Part shown: in pieces, positions 1 to 9,241 of the stretch
Position numbering within the stretch: position 1 is the first letter of the stretch
How the letters are laid out: each line of letters opens with the position of its first letter
Source of the DNA: Mediterraneibacter catenae
Lineage (GTDB): Bacteria; Bacillota; Clostridia; Lachnospirales; Lachnospiraceae
Assembly (NCBI RefSeq): GCF_008691045.1
Contig: NZ_VMSO01000007.1
Coordinates: 62,001-126,000 of the forward strand
DNA: 64,000 bases
Direction: 5' to 3'
The notes under the pieces: generated by a model
Databases searched by the model: none
Seen by the model: only the letters and a program-made list of their open reading frames with translations
Told to the model about the DNA's origin: nothing
Translations under genes and position numbers: made by a program

Positions 1-429
1 CTGAAGGATAACTTTCGGATTGTTAATCAATTTCTCTCGGTCCGAAAGAAATCTGGCAAAGAATAGTATCATAAGAATCTTTGTCAAATCAGATGGCTGA
101 AGTTGTGTAATCCCAAGATTCAGCCACCGGCGCGCTCCGTTGGATTCGACGCCAAGGCCGGGGATCCAGATTGCCGCCAGCAGTGCAAGATTCAGGAAAT
201 ACATCGGCCAGTAGAAATTCAACACCCAGTTGTAATCGATCAGTGAGATCACTACCATGGCACCAATCCCCAGCAGCACTCCGAGAAGCTGTCTGCTCAT
301 CAGATCAGGCCGTGCACTCCTCACCATAAGGATACCGATCACTGACAATGCGACCACTGATATGACCAGGCCAATTTTATAATCTTTGATATTGTAGTGT
401 GGTTTCAATTTTTTTAATAAAAATTTCAC
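1..429 (-). CDS. rodA: RodA/FtsW-family SEDS glycosyltransferase, partial (3' end outside window)
   Basis: The N-terminal ~143 residues of a SEDS-family peptidoglycan polymerase are present; the rest runs off the left edge. SEDS proteins polymerise lipid II in the membrane together with a class B PBP. The visible part has a basic cytoplasmic start, repeated hydrophobic segments, and the family-typical stretch around GARRWLNLG followed by QLQPSDLTK. The start is a GTG whose bases overlap the minE stop (GTGA, 4-bp overlap), so the gene is translationally coupled to minE. Position at the end of an mre-PBP2-min cluster favours RodA (elongation) over FtsW (division). The family is sure; the RodA assignment is by context. 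Confidence 0.9.
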   Translation of the reverse strand, partial: MKFLLKKLKPHYNIKDYKIGLVISVVALSVIGILMVRSARPDLMSRQLLGVLLGIGAMVVISLIDYNWVLNFYWPMYFLNLALLAAIWIPGLGVESNGARRWLNLGITQLQPSDLTKILMILFFARFLSDREKLINNPKVILQ

Positions 430-635
430 TTGTTTTCTCCCGCGTACTTAATATGTATATCACTCCTTGTGATCTCTATATCGAAATATTCCGGGGTGAT
501 TTCCATATATTTTGAAACAGTAAGATACAGATCTTTTGTCAGCCGATCTGCCGCATCCGGTGTACATTGCATCCTGTCCGCAATCAACAGGTTCTTAAGC
601 CTTTCCTTCGCAACAAAAACAGAATGTACACTCAT
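426..635 (-). CDS. minE: Cell division topological specificity factor MinE
   Basis: A 69-residue MinE-like protein, shorter than the usual 80-90 residues. MinE stimulates the MinD ATPase and drives Min pole-to-pole behaviour. The N-terminal part carries the AKERLKNLLIADR segment typical of the MinD-binding helix, and the C-terminal part fits the beta-rich topological domain (EYFDIEI, then IHIKY). A good ribosome site (AGGAGG) lies 8 bases before the ATG. It follows minD by 12 bases and overlaps the rodA start. Assignment rests on motif plus synteny. Confidence 0.9.
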   Translation of the reverse strand: MSVHSVFVAKERLKNLLIADRMQCTPDAADRLTKDLYLTVSKYMEITPEYFDIEITRSDIHIKYAGENK

Positions 636-647
636 TTTCAGTCCCTC

Positions 648-1439
648 CTAATTCCTGTGAAAGAGACTGGAGAGTTTTTCGAGGAGACTCTCTGGTTTCA
701 TATAATCTTCCATCGGCACCTCTTCGCCGAGAAGCCTGCGGCAGATGTTCATGTAGGAAGAACCGGCCAGTCCTGCCTCGCCTACTACCGGTTCCCCCTG
801 ATTAGTAGCTATAACCACCTGTTCATCGTCCGGTATAACCCCCAACAGATCTACTGCCAGTATTTCTGTCACATCATCTACAGACATCATGTCCCCTCTT
901 TTTACCATATCAATGCGGAGCCGGTTGATCAGGAGTTCATTTTTCCTGATTCCGGATGTTTCAAGCAGACCAATGATCCTGTCAGCATCCCTTATGGCAG
1001 ACACTTCAGGCGTAGTAACTACAATCGAACGGCCGGCCCCTGCTATGGCATTCTGGAATCCCTGTTCGATTCCTGCAGGACAGTCAAGCAGAATAAAATC
1101 AAAGTCTTCACGTATGTCCTCAATCAGCTTCTTCATCTGCTCTGGAGAAATACTTGTCTTATCTTTAGTCTGGGCCGAGGGAAGCAGATAAAGCTCCGGA
1201 AACCGCTTGTCTTTGATCAGTGCCTGCTTCAGACGGCAGCTTCCTTCTATCACATCCACGATATTATATACAATCCGGTTTTCAAGTCCCATAACTACAT
1301 CAAGATTCCTGAGCCCGAGATCAGTATCAATGACCAGCACTTTTTTCCCCAGCATGGACAGTCCGATTCCGATATTTGCAGTCGTCGTTGTCTTGCCGAC
1401 ACCGCCTTTTCCTGATGTAATGACTATAACCTCTCCCAT
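648..1439 (-). CDS. minD: Septum site-determining ATPase MinD
   Basis: A 263-residue ParA/MinD-family ATPase. It binds the membrane in the ATP form and positions division inhibition. The deviant Walker A motif KGGVGKT is at residues 11-17, followed by VLVIDTDLGLRNLD and the LLDCPAGIE segment. The last ~20 residues form the expected amphipathic membrane-targeting helix (ending KLSSLFHRN). A longer start six codons upstream is possible, but AGGAGG sits 6 bases before the chosen ATG, so MGEVIV is preferred. It is followed closely by minE. MinC, its usual inhibitor partner, is not encoded between PBP2 and minD. Confidence 0.96.
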   Translation of the reverse strand: MGEVIVITSGKGGVGKTTTTANIGIGLSMLGKKVLVIDTDLGLRNLDVVMGLENRIVYNIVDVIEGSCRLKQALIKDKRFPELYLLPSAQTKDKTSISPEQMKKLIEDIREDFDFILLDCPAGIEQGFQNAIAGAGRSIVVTTPEVSAIRDADRIIGLLETSGIRKNELLINRLRIDMVKRGDMMSVDDVTEILAVDLLGVIPDDEQVVIATNQGEPVVGEAGLAGSSYMNICRRLLGEEVPMEDYMKPESLLEKLSSLFHRN

Positions 1440-1473
1440 ATTGTTTTCCTCCTGCATAAGTTCTGACGTTGTA

Positions 1474-4332
1474 TTAATCGCCGGCCATCTCGCTTCCCAG
1501 ATTTGCTGCTTCTCCGGTGATCAGCTTATCTTTAAGATCCGGGTTAAAGTAGATCTGCGACACATCTCTTCCTATCTCGGAGGCATAACCTGAGTTATAT
1601 CCGTTTACAATACGTACTGCTACAGATATCTCCGGTGAATCAGCAGGTGCATATCCTACAAAAAGCGCATGGTCTGCATGAAGCTCATTCTGCTGGGCCG
1701 TTCCGGTCTTTCCCGCCATAGAAAAATCCAGTCCTGAAAATGTTGCATGGCTGCTTACCATCAGTTCCATGCCCTGGTGCAGCTGGTCCCATGTACTCGA
1801 ACTGATATCGTCCATCGTTCTTACGACTTCTGCCTCATTATCTCTCAGCAGGCTGCCGCTGGAGTCAGTAACTTTATCAATCAGTGTCAGGTCATAAACA
1901 GTGCCTCTGTTCGCCACCGCTGTAACATAACGGTTAAGCTGACTGACTGTAAAGTTATTATTTCCCTGCCCGATTGCTGACTGAATAGAATATTCATCAG
2001 ATATATGCGGGGCTGCTTCATCAATCTCAAGTCCTGATTTTTCTCCCAGTCCATACATTTCAGCATATTTTGCGAGACGGTCCGTACCGCGAGTGCTGTC
2101 ATAATTTCCTTCTGAATCCATGCCGAGTTCATATCCAATATTATAAAAATATACGTTGCATGAATTCTCGATTGCACCAACAGCATTGAGTGATCCATGA
2201 CCGTTTGGATATACCCAGCACCGGGGACTGGGCTGAACTTCTGAAAATACACCGTTGCAGGAAAAAGTTGTGCCTGCATCGACAATCCCTTCCTCCAGCC
2301 CCGCGGTGGCAGAAACCATCTTGAATGTAGATCCCGGCGCAGTCTCCTCCTGCGTTGCTCTGTTATAAAACGGTCGTGAAGTACCACTGTTGAGCTGATT
2401 GTAGTAGGCCGAATCCATCGTATTAGCCAGACGGTTGTTGTCATATCCTGGATAGGAAACACAAGCAAGTACGTCGCCGGTGTTTGGATCTGTTACAACA
2501 AGACCTCCTGATCCCGGCTCGAGTCCCAACTGTCCCGGCGTAATCTCCAATGACTGAATCTTATCATACAGCCATCCGTAAGAATCGACAGTTCCCCTGA
2601 GCAGTCCGCTATAAGCGTCTTCATCCATCGGCAGTACCCCCTGTTCGTACACGATCGCGCAGATCTGTGTTCCGGTGACACTACCTGATTTTATAAGATA
2701 TTCGTAGAGAAGTTTGTCGAAATCACTGTCATCCGTCAAATATTCTTCAATATATGTCAGAAGAGCCTGATATATCTCTTCCGAACTGGAATACGCGCTG
2801 TCGCCTAACTTTGATGTGTCAATCCAGTTCTGCGAGATAGCATAATTTAAATACGCATTAAGACTTATTGTTTCATCAGTCCTCCATGCAATATAGGTTT
2901 CGTCGGAAGTATCGATCTCACTGGTAAGCAAAATACCCGTCTTGTCGGCAAGTACATCGTTACAGATATAGGACATATATGCTTTCATTTCGTCTGACAG
3001 ATCTTTGTATGCCGCTGAATCCGGGCTTTCAAGCTGTGACATGATCCCGGAAAGGGTTGATTCTTTGCTGTTCTGGAATACGGCATAAACTGCTTTTTCC
3101 GCTGTTCCTGCTTCATCATTGGCAAAATGATCCATGTCAATTACTTCATTCGCAATAAAAGCGTGATATGCATCGCTTATCGGAATGATAATATCACTCG
3201 CATCATTCTCGACCGATGGATCATAATCCAATATATTAGTCAGCTTACTCAGAACAATACCTGCAATTTTTTCCTCAAGCAGATTGTACGCATTGATCTG
3301 AAGATCTTTGTCGATTGTCAGGTATATATCATTCCCCGCTTTTGGGTCAGTCCTGCTTACTGTCTCGATTATTTTGCCCAGATTATCCACATAAAATGTA
3401 GATTTGCCTTTCACTCCCTGGAGCGTACTGTCAAATGCCTGTTCGATACCCGATTTTCCAACAAGGTCTGACAGAGAATATTTGTCTTTTTCATCTTCTG
3501 CAAGATTATCATATTCATCCTGCGACATAGGCCCGATATAGCCGATAATAGACGCAAAATACTTTCCATCCGGATAACGGCGCAGGGATTCTTCCTCAAT
3601 ATCCACACCGTTAAGCTTACTCTGATTCTCCATGATTGCGGCCACAGTCTCGTCGCTGACGTCCGATGCGAGAGTCGTAGAGAGGAACTGCTGGTAGCTG
3701 TTAAGCCCCATTGCATAACGCATATTCACCATTTTAAGAATATATTCCGGATCATTATTTTCGTCATCCAGGCCGTAACGTTTTGAACACAAGTGATGCA
3801 TGATTCCGGAAGCAGACTGGTTTTTCTGTTCTTCAGTCAGATCATCAGTGTAAGCCTGTCCATATACGTCCGCGATAAAACGAAGTCTGAGTGTTTCATT
3901 TGTCTCTGCAAACTGATAATTTCCTGCCGAGTCAAGTATGATACCAAAACTGTCTATGACAGAATCTCCGTTATTTTCTACAATACTAAGCACCTGATCG
4001 AGCGTATTGTTGAGTATCTCGTTCTTATCTTCTGAAGATGTATTAGTAGGTACAGTGTCCTGTATAGTAACAGAGTATGCCAGTTCATTATAGGCGAGAA
4101 GATTGCCGTTTCTGTCATAGATATTTCCTCTGGTCGCTGCGATCTCGCTTGTTCTTCTGATCTGCAGCTCATAATTCTCCAGGTATTCCTCGCCTCTTAC
4201 GATCTGGAGATAAAAAAGACGACCGATCAGAACGGAAGAAGTCAGGCAGAATACAATAATCAGTACCATCAGTCTGGACTTCATGATATATTCGATGCCT
4301 TCCTTTATCCTGTCAATGATTTCTCTAAACAA
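1474..4332 (-). CDS. mrdA: Penicillin-binding protein 2 (class B transpeptidase) with a large insertion
   Basis: About 952 residues, much longer than a typical PBP2 (600-700). One N-terminal membrane helix (VLIIVFCLTSSVLIG) precedes a pedestal domain and a transpeptidase domain with all three active-site motifs: STFK (Ser ~668), SCN (~724) and KTGTAQ (~875). The extra length is a ~250-residue mostly acidic, helix-like block at roughly 357-608, between the start of the catalytic domain (LTIDKDLQINAYNLLEEKIAG) and its continuation at GGLVVTDPNTG. It crosslinks peptidoglycan during elongation with RodA, encoded downstream. The proposed start is a TTG that overlaps the mreD end, 11 bases after AAGGAG; a GTG four codons upstream is an alternative. 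Confidence 0.92.
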   Translation of the reverse strand: MFREIIDRIKEGIEYIMKSRLMVLIIVFCLTSSVLIGRLFYLQIVRGEEYLENYELQIRRTSEIAATRGNIYDRNGNLLAYNELAYSVTIQDTVPTNTSSEDKNEILNNTLDQVLSIVENNGDSVIDSFGIILDSAGNYQFAETNETLRLRFIADVYGQAYTDDLTEEQKNQSASGIMHHLCSKRYGLDDENNDPEYILKMVNMRYAMGLNSYQQFLSTTLASDVSDETVAAIMENQSKLNGVDIEEESLRRYPDGKYFASIIGYIGPMSQDEYDNLAEDEKDKYSLSDLVGKSGIEQAFDSTLQGVKGKSTFYVDNLGKIIETVSRTDPKAGNDIYLTIDKDLQINAYNLLEEKIAGIVLSKLTNILDYDPSVENDASDIIIPISDAYHAFIANEVIDMDHFANDEAGTAEKAVYAVFQNSKESTLSGIMSQLESPDSAAYKDLSDEMKAYMSYICNDVLADKTGILLTSEIDTSDETYIAWRTDETISLNAYLNYAISQNWIDTSKLGDSAYSSSEEIYQALLTYIEEYLTDDSDFDKLLYEYLIKSGSVTGTQICAIVYEQGVLPMDEDAYSGLLRGTVDSYGWLYDKIQSLEITPGQLGLEPGSGGLVVTDPNTGDVLACVSYPGYDNNRLANTMDSAYYNQLNSGTSRPFYNRATQEETAPGSTFKMVSATAGLEEGIVDAGTTFSCNGVFSEVQPSPRCWVYPNGHGSLNAVGAIENSCNVYFYNIGYELGMDSEGNYDSTRGTDRLAKYAEMYGLGEKSGLEIDEAAPHISDEYSIQSAIGQGNNNFTVSQLNRYVTAVANRGTVYDLTLIDKVTDSSGSLLRDNEAEVVRTMDDISSSTWDQLHQGMELMVSSHATFSGLDFSMAGKTGTAQQNELHADHALFVGYAPADSPEISVAVRIVNGYNSGYASEIGRDVSQIYFNPDLKDKLITGEAANLGSEMAGD

Positions 4333-4858
4333 ATTTACTTGCACTCCTTTTTTCTTCTGTCTCCAGTTTGTGATTGATAAACAGGAGCAATGGGTAAACA
4401 ATAAGGGTAATTGCTATCGTATAAATAGTTTCCGGAATAATGATCCTGTTCAGATAATACAGAAAATTGAAGTCGCTCCTGAGCAAAAATGTCAGGAAAT
4501 AAACGCCAAGTCCGTATACAAGATCGGTCCCGGCTATCAGGAATAGGGGCAGTTTGATATCTTCATCAAAATAAATCTGCTCAAACAGGCCGTTCACAAA
4601 TCCTGCAGCCAGATAGATCAGCGCGTAAAATCCTATCATGTCTCCATGCTGGATATCAATCAGAAGACCGGAAGCAAATCCTACAAACATGCCTTCTCTC
4701 GGCCCTCTCATAAATCCGAATGAAGCGGTGACAATAAGCATGAGATTCGGCTTGACCCCTGCGATCTCCAGCGCCGGAAATACCGAGCACTGCAGAAGAT
4801 AAGCGACAAGTATGATCACTGCCGTCACCACGATCCGTCTTATCTTTACTGCTTTCAT
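4325..4858 (-). CDS. mreD: Rod shape-determining membrane protein MreD
   Basis: A 177-residue protein with about five hydrophobic segments, the usual MreD size and topology. MreD is an integral membrane component of the elongasome linking MreC with peptidoglycan synthases. Recognition comes from the hydrophobic pattern, the PNLMLIVTASFGFMRG segment typical of the family, and position between mreC and PBP2. GGGGAG lies upstream of the ATG, and the stop overlaps the proposed PBP2 start. The family is poorly conserved, so synteny carries much of the weight. Confidence 0.88.
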   Translation of the reverse strand: MKAVKIRRIVVTAVIILVAYLLQCSVFPALEIAGVKPNLMLIVTASFGFMRGPREGMFVGFASGLLIDIQHGDMIGFYALIYLAAGFVNGLFEQIYFDEDIKLPLFLIAGTDLVYGLGVYFLTFLLRSDFNFLYYLNRIIIPETIYTIAITLIVYPLLLFINHKLETEEKRSASKFV

Positions 4859-4872
4859 GAATCACTTCTCCC

Positions 4873-5745
4873 CTATTCGCCTGTATCGTTCTCTCCGGTA
4901 AGCTCGGCTTTTGTAGTCGTTATCACAAGTACTTCCTGGATGTTCTTAAAGTCGACTGCCGGTGTAATGTATCCCGAACGTGTCAGGTTGTTGGAATCTA
5001 CATTGATCTCACTGATCGAACCGATCAGAATTCCCTGCAGATATTTATCACTGATATATGATGTGACAATCTGGTCTCCGACCGATACTACATTGTCGTT
5101 ATTCTCCATCTGGTCAAATGCGATCTGTCCGCTGCTCATGAGCGAGAGATCGCCGCTGACGATACATGTGTCGGAGGTTGAAAGGACCATCCCGCTCACA
5201 TTTGTCGAGTCATCGATAATAGAACGTACTTTTGCCCACGTCGGTCCCACTTCCGTGACGATCCCGGCAAGGCCGCTTCCTGCCAGCACGTTCATATCTA
5301 CTTCGATCCCGTCGTTACTTCCTTTATCGATCGTAAATGTATTAAACCAGTTTCCGGAATCTTTTCCGATCACATGAGCAGCCGTCTTCTCATACTCGGC
5401 ATAGTTCTGGTCCAGTTCATACAATTCCTGCAGCCGTTCGTACTCGTAGCTCTCCTCCTGGAGATAGTTATTCTCTGTCGTAAGAGCGTCGACCTGTTCC
5501 TGAAGGCTTTCATTCTCGGCGCGGAGCTGTTCCATTGTCGAAAAATTATCTTTCATATCTCCCAGCCAGCCTCCGATGTAATTGATTCCCTGCTGAAGCG
5601 GGATAACCGTGACATTCGCCAGAACTTTGAACGGCCCGGCCGCCTTGTCTGAAAATGATGAGAGAACCATCATTAAGGCACAGAATAAGGAAAGTCCGAG
5701 CAGAATGTATCTGTTTGTATGTGATGTCTGATTCTTTTTTCTCAT
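4873..5745 (-). CDS. mreC: Rod shape-determining protein MreC
   Basis: A 290-residue protein with an N-terminal membrane anchor (ILLGLSLFCALMMVLSSFS), a coiled-coil at about residues 65-110 (MEQLRAENESLQEQVDALTTE and following) and a beta-rich extracytoplasmic domain with the family hallmark GSNDGIEVDMNVL. MreC is the extracytoplasmic scaffold of the elongasome. The ATG (MRKKNQ) overlaps the mreB stop by one base (TAATG); a GTG four codons upstream is possible, but AGGTGG is well placed for the ATG. It is in an operon with mreB and mreD. Confidence 0.95.
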   Translation of the reverse strand: MRKKNQTSHTNRYILLGLSLFCALMMVLSSFSDKAAGPFKVLANVTVIPLQQGINYIGGWLGDMKDNFSTMEQLRAENESLQEQVDALTTENNYLQEESYEYERLQELYELDQNYAEYEKTAAHVIGKDSGNWFNTFTIDKGSNDGIEVDMNVLAGSGLAGIVTEVGPTWAKVRSIIDDSTNVSGMVLSTSDTCIVSGDLSLMSSGQIAFDQMENNDNVVSVGDQIVTSYISDKYLQGILIGSISEINVDSNNLTRSGYITPAVDFKNIQEVLVITTTKAELTGENDTGE

Positions 5746-6770
5746 TATCTTAACCACCTGTAATCTTCATCCAACATAGAATACGTAAGACGTTTATAGT
5801 AACCGCGATCTGAAATGATCTTCCTGAGTCCATTTACTACACAGAGCTCAGGATCATCAACCGTAAGAACAGGAAGACCGATGCTCTCCCTGAGATATGT
5901 AGAGAGTCCCCGCAGATTCGCCATTCCTCCGGTCAGACATATTCCGGTCTTTTCTATAGCTCTGCGGACATCCGGCGGAGTCCGTTCGATCATGGACCGG
6001 ATTGCTTTCACGCATTCCTCCAGAGGCTCCTTCATTGCCGCCCTGACCAGACTGATAGGAATATCTGTCTGAGACGGCACACCCGTAACAAGATCTCTGC
6101 CGGATACAGTGATCGCACTGTCCGTGCTCTGATCAAACACTCCGAATTCCCGCCGGAGTTTTTCTGCTGTTAACGTACCGATCAGGAACTCTCTGTTATG
6201 GCGCACAAGATCAGCGATGGAATTATCAAAGTTCTCCCCTCCGATCTTGAGCAGGCGGTTCATTACCATTCCGCCTAAAGACAATACTGACAATTCAGTA
6301 GTTCCGCCTCCGAAGTTTGCCACGAAGATCCCTTTCTCTCCGATCACATCCATGCCGAACCCCACGGCATCTGCAAGCCCTTTCTCCACGATCCGGACTG
6401 ACTTGGCTTTTGCTTCCGAATGGAGGACCAGATCATAGAATGCTTTCTTCTCGACCTCGGTAACATCCGTCGGGACAGCCACTACGTATTCCGCGCCAAA
6501 GACAGAGCGCCTTCCTGTTCCCAGCAGGCTGCCGAGGAGATACTGCATATCGTCAAAATGCGCGATCACGCCGTTTCTCATCGGAAAGACAACCCTGATA
6601 TCCACAGGCGCTTTCTCAAAGACTTCATAGGCCTCGTTCCCTACAGCAAATATATATTTTTTGTTTTTCATTGCTATGGCGTCTTTCTCACGCCATATCT
6701 TGTCCTGCTTTTTATCAAAAACCTTGATCTCATACGTACCGAGATCGAGGCCATAAACTTTTCCCGCCAT
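5745..6770 (-). CDS. mreB: Actin-like rod shape-determining protein MreB
   Basis: A 341-residue actin-family ATPase that assembles membrane-bound filaments and directs lateral wall synthesis. The phosphate-1 motif GLDLGTYEIK opens the protein; the second phosphate loop NFGGGTTELSVLSLGG and the adenosine loop GICLTGGMANLRGL are all visible. The preferred start (MAGKVYG) follows AAGGGGTGG by 7 bases; an in-frame ATG seven codons upstream lacks a good site. It is the first mre gene, 34 bases after radC. The sequence is somewhat divergent from Bacillus MreB (NFGGG rather than DIGGG), as also expected of Mbl/MreBH-type paralogues. Confidence 0.93.
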   Translation of the reverse strand: MAGKVYGLDLGTYEIKVFDKKQDKIWREKDAIAMKNKKYIFAVGNEAYEVFEKAPVDIRVVFPMRNGVIAHFDDMQYLLGSLLGTGRRSVFGAEYVVAVPTDVTEVEKKAFYDLVLHSEAKAKSVRIVEKGLADAVGFGMDVIGEKGIFVANFGGGTTELSVLSLGGMVMNRLLKIGGENFDNSIADLVRHNREFLIGTLTAEKLRREFGVFDQSTDSAITVSGRDLVTGVPSQTDIPISLVRAAMKEPLEECVKAIRSMIERTPPDVRRAIEKTGICLTGGMANLRGLSTYLRESIGLPVLTVDDPELCVVNGLRKIISDRGYYKRLTYSMLDEDYRWLR

Positions 6771-6804
6771 AGTAAGACCACCCCTTATCAATTTACATCG
6801 ACGG

Positions 6805-7515
6805 TCAGCTCCCTCTCTGCTGAAAGAACCCCTTTTCTTTCAGACTGATAAAACAATTGTTGCCTATGATGATATGATCGAGAAGTTCTATCCCGATCAT
6901 CATTCCCGCTTCGTGGACCCGCCTTGTGATCCTGACATCCTCTTTGCTCGGAGTCGGATCTCCGCTCGGATGATTGTGCAGAAGGATGATCGACGAAGCA
7001 TTCTTCTGAATCGCCTCTATGAAAAGTTCGCGCGGTGATACGAGCGCCATATCTACAGTACCGATTGATACATTCGTCTCCCCGATCAATCTGGAGCGTG
7101 TGTTCAGAAGAAGTAATTTCAGCACTTCTCTGTTTCTGTGGCGCATATCTTCCATATAGTAGCGCGCGATCGTAGTCGGCGAAGAGAAATCCAGTCCCTC
7201 GACAGCCGACTCTCTTGCCATCCGCTTCGACAGTTCCGACAGGCAGAGGATCTGGATCGCCTTGACACGTCCGATCCCCCGGACACGCATCAGACGCTCC
7301 ATCGTCCACTGATGGATATTGTGGAGACCTGATTTACCAAAATCCGGATGAAGCAGACTTCTTGCCAGATCCAGCGAATTCTCGCCGCGCGTTCCGGTTC
7401 TCAGAATAACAGCGAGCAGTTCCGCGTCTGTCAGGTTCTCAGCCCCGAAACGTTCACATTTTTCATAAGGCCGTTCCTCATGATACATTTCTTTGATCGT
7501 ATTGTTTTTGCTCAT
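6805..7515 (-). CDS. radC: RadC/MPN (JAMM) domain protein
   Basis: A 236-residue RadC-family protein of normal length. An N-terminal helix-hairpin-helix-like region (MRVRGIGRVKAIQ, ~76-88) precedes a JAMM/MPN metalloprotease-like domain. The metal ligands are visible in LLHNHPSGDPTPSKEDV: His180, His182 and Asp193. The name suggests DNA repair, but the biochemical role of RadC proteins is unsettled. It sits directly upstream of mreB, a very common arrangement in Firmicutes. AAGGG precedes the ATG. Confidence 0.93.
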   Translation of the reverse strand: MSKNNTIKEMYHEERPYEKCERFGAENLTDAELLAVILRTGTRGENSLDLARSLLHPDFGKSGLHNIHQWTMERLMRVRGIGRVKAIQILCLSELSKRMARESAVEGLDFSSPTTIARYYMEDMRHRNREVLKLLLLNTRSRLIGETNVSIGTVDMALVSPRELFIEAIQKNASSIILLHNHPSGDPTPSKEDVRITRRVHEAGMMIGIELLDHIIIGNNCFISLKEKGFFQQRGS

Positions 7516-7578
7516 AAATTGACCCTTAGATCAGCGCGATGATACAATACAACGATTTATTTTAGCACAATTTAAAAT

Positions 7579-7599
7579 ATGTGTATAGGCATTACACAT
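7579..7599 (-). terminator. Weak hairpin in the radC / FAD-dehydrogenase gap
   Basis: A 7-bp inverted repeat (ATGTGTA and TACACAT, 7-base spacer) lies in the AT-rich gap between the divergent-side start of radC and the end of the FAD dehydrogenase gene. On the minus strand it is followed by ATTTTAAATT, so it could end the FAD gene transcript. The stem is AT-rich and short; it may equally be part of the radC promoter region. Confidence 0.35.
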
Positions 7600-7632
7600 T
7601 AAAATTCTGTGAACAGTAACAGTCAGCCCGCA

Positions 7633-9213
7633 TCATTTGCAAAGCCTGTACTTGCTGATCACTGCCTCCGCCACTTTGATCCCGTCCATGGCAGCCGATG
7701 TGATCCCCCCTGCATATCCCGCGCCCTCGCCGCACGGATAGATCCACGGGATACTGCTCCTGAACCCCTCATCTCTGCTGATCCTGACAGGAGATGACGT
7801 CCGGCTTTCCACGCCGGATAAGAGCACGTCTTTGTCTGCAAATCCCCGGATTTTATGATCCATTCTTTCAATTCCCTGCTGCAGCGACAGAGAAAGTTCC
7901 TCCGGAAAAATACCGCGCACATTTGCAAGGCTATAGTGTCCTTTTATATTCGGTTTTATACTTCCGAGCTCTTCAGACTTTCTGTTCTCACAGAAATCTT
8001 CAAACCGCTGGACCGGGACATTCCCTGCGCCTGCTTCCCACGCTCTTCGTTCCAGGTCTCTCTGAAACTGCACACCGGCAAGCGGATGGTCTGATCCGTA
8101 GTCATCGGGTGTGACTGTAACAATGACCGCACTGTTGGCATTCTCACCGGCACGCCCGTGATAGCTCATGCCGTTTACGGCAAGAAGTCCCGGTTCAGAG
8201 GAGGCATTGACCACATAACCTCCCGGACACATACAGAATGTATATACGCCTCTTCCGTTGTCCAGCTTCTCTGTCAGCTTATACGACGCCGCCGGAAGCC
8301 CGTCCCGCTCATCTCTCCCGTACATATTCCGGTCAATCAACTGCTGCGGATGCTCTACGCGCACACCTACTGCAAATGATTTTGCCTCCATACAAAATCC
8401 CCGCTCAAACAGCATCTCAAATGTATCTCTTGCACTGTGTCCGATAGCGAGGACAGCCGCTCCTGCCCTTATCTTCTCTTTGCCGTTTATTACAAGGCAT
8501 CTTTCATCCGGAAGGATATCCGTGACCTGGCTGTGAAAACGGATTTCTCCGCCAAGCTCCGTGATCTTTCCCCGCATCCGCTCTACCACATCAATGAGGA
8601 TATCCGTACCGATATGAGGTTTCTGTTCCCACAGAATATCCTCAGGAGCTCCGAACTGTACAAAGGTTTCCAGCACAAAACGGTTCCTGCCCGCCGCATC
8701 CTTTACGAGTGTATTCAGCTTTCCATCCGAAAATGTTCCTGCCCCGCCTTCTCCGAACTGTACATTGGAATCCGGATCGAGGAGTCCTGTCTCCCAGAAT
8801 CGTTCTACATCCTTCTTCCGCTCTCTGACCGGAGCTCCCCTCTCAACAATGAGGGGGCGATAGCCTTCTCTGGCAAGAATATACGCGCAGAACAGCCCTG
8901 CCGGTCCGCTTCCCACGATCACCGGCCTGTCATGAAGTTCTTCCGAGCCGTGCTCCGGCACCCGGTATGATTCTTCGGATACTTTCACAGCCTTGCCTTT
9001 TAACTGTTTCAGGATCCGCTCCTCATGTTTCACCTCAAGATCGATCGAATACACATAACAGAGCTCCGGCTTTTTCCTGGCGTCGAGCGAGCGCTTCCTG
9101 ATCCGGTACTGTTTCATATCATTTCTGTTGATCTTTAGTGTTTTTATGAGCTTTTTCTCCAGCTGCTCCTGCGTATGTGTAACCGGAAGTTTTAACTGAT
9201 TGATCCTCAGCAT
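7633..9213 (-). CDS. FAD-dependent dehydrogenase, COG2509 type
   Basis: A 526-residue flavoprotein. After a ~95-residue N-terminal domain (MLRINQLKLP, with a basic RIRKRSLDARKKPE segment) comes a dinucleotide-binding loop VIVGSGPAGL at ~98-107 and an FAD signature ERGAPVRERKKDVERFW. The FGEGGAGTFSDGKL stretch and the CMCPGGYV motif are characteristic of this uncharacterised bacterial family (COG2509). It ends with the flavoprotein dimerisation region PCGEGAGYAGGI. Substrate unknown. No partner gene is adjacent. The start has only a weak GAGAG site. It is not the same subfamily as the flavoprotein at 12162-13415. Confidence 0.9.
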   Translation of the reverse strand: MLRINQLKLPVTHTQEQLEKKLIKTLKINRNDMKQYRIRKRSLDARKKPELCYVYSIDLEVKHEERILKQLKGKAVKVSEESYRVPEHGSEELHDRPVIVGSGPAGLFCAYILAREGYRPLIVERGAPVRERKKDVERFWETGLLDPDSNVQFGEGGAGTFSDGKLNTLVKDAAGRNRFVLETFVQFGAPEDILWEQKPHIGTDILIDVVERMRGKITELGGEIRFHSQVTDILPDERCLVINGKEKIRAGAAVLAIGHSARDTFEMLFERGFCMEAKSFAVGVRVEHPQQLIDRNMYGRDERDGLPAASYKLTEKLDNGRGVYTFCMCPGGYVVNASSEPGLLAVNGMSYHGRAGENANSAVIVTVTPDDYGSDHPLAGVQFQRDLERRAWEAGAGNVPVQRFEDFCENRKSEELGSIKPNIKGHYSLANVRGIFPEELSLSLQQGIERMDHKIRGFADKDVLLSGVESRTSSPVRISRDEGFRSSIPWIYPCGEGAGYAGGITSAAMDGIKVAEAVISKYRLCK

Positions 9214-9241
9214 AGATGTCTCTCGCTTTCCTTATATTTAT

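Noticed and set aside
567-1415. A 282-codon plus-strand open frame opposite minD
   Set aside because: It mirrors a clear MinD and has no ribosome site or recognisable domain.
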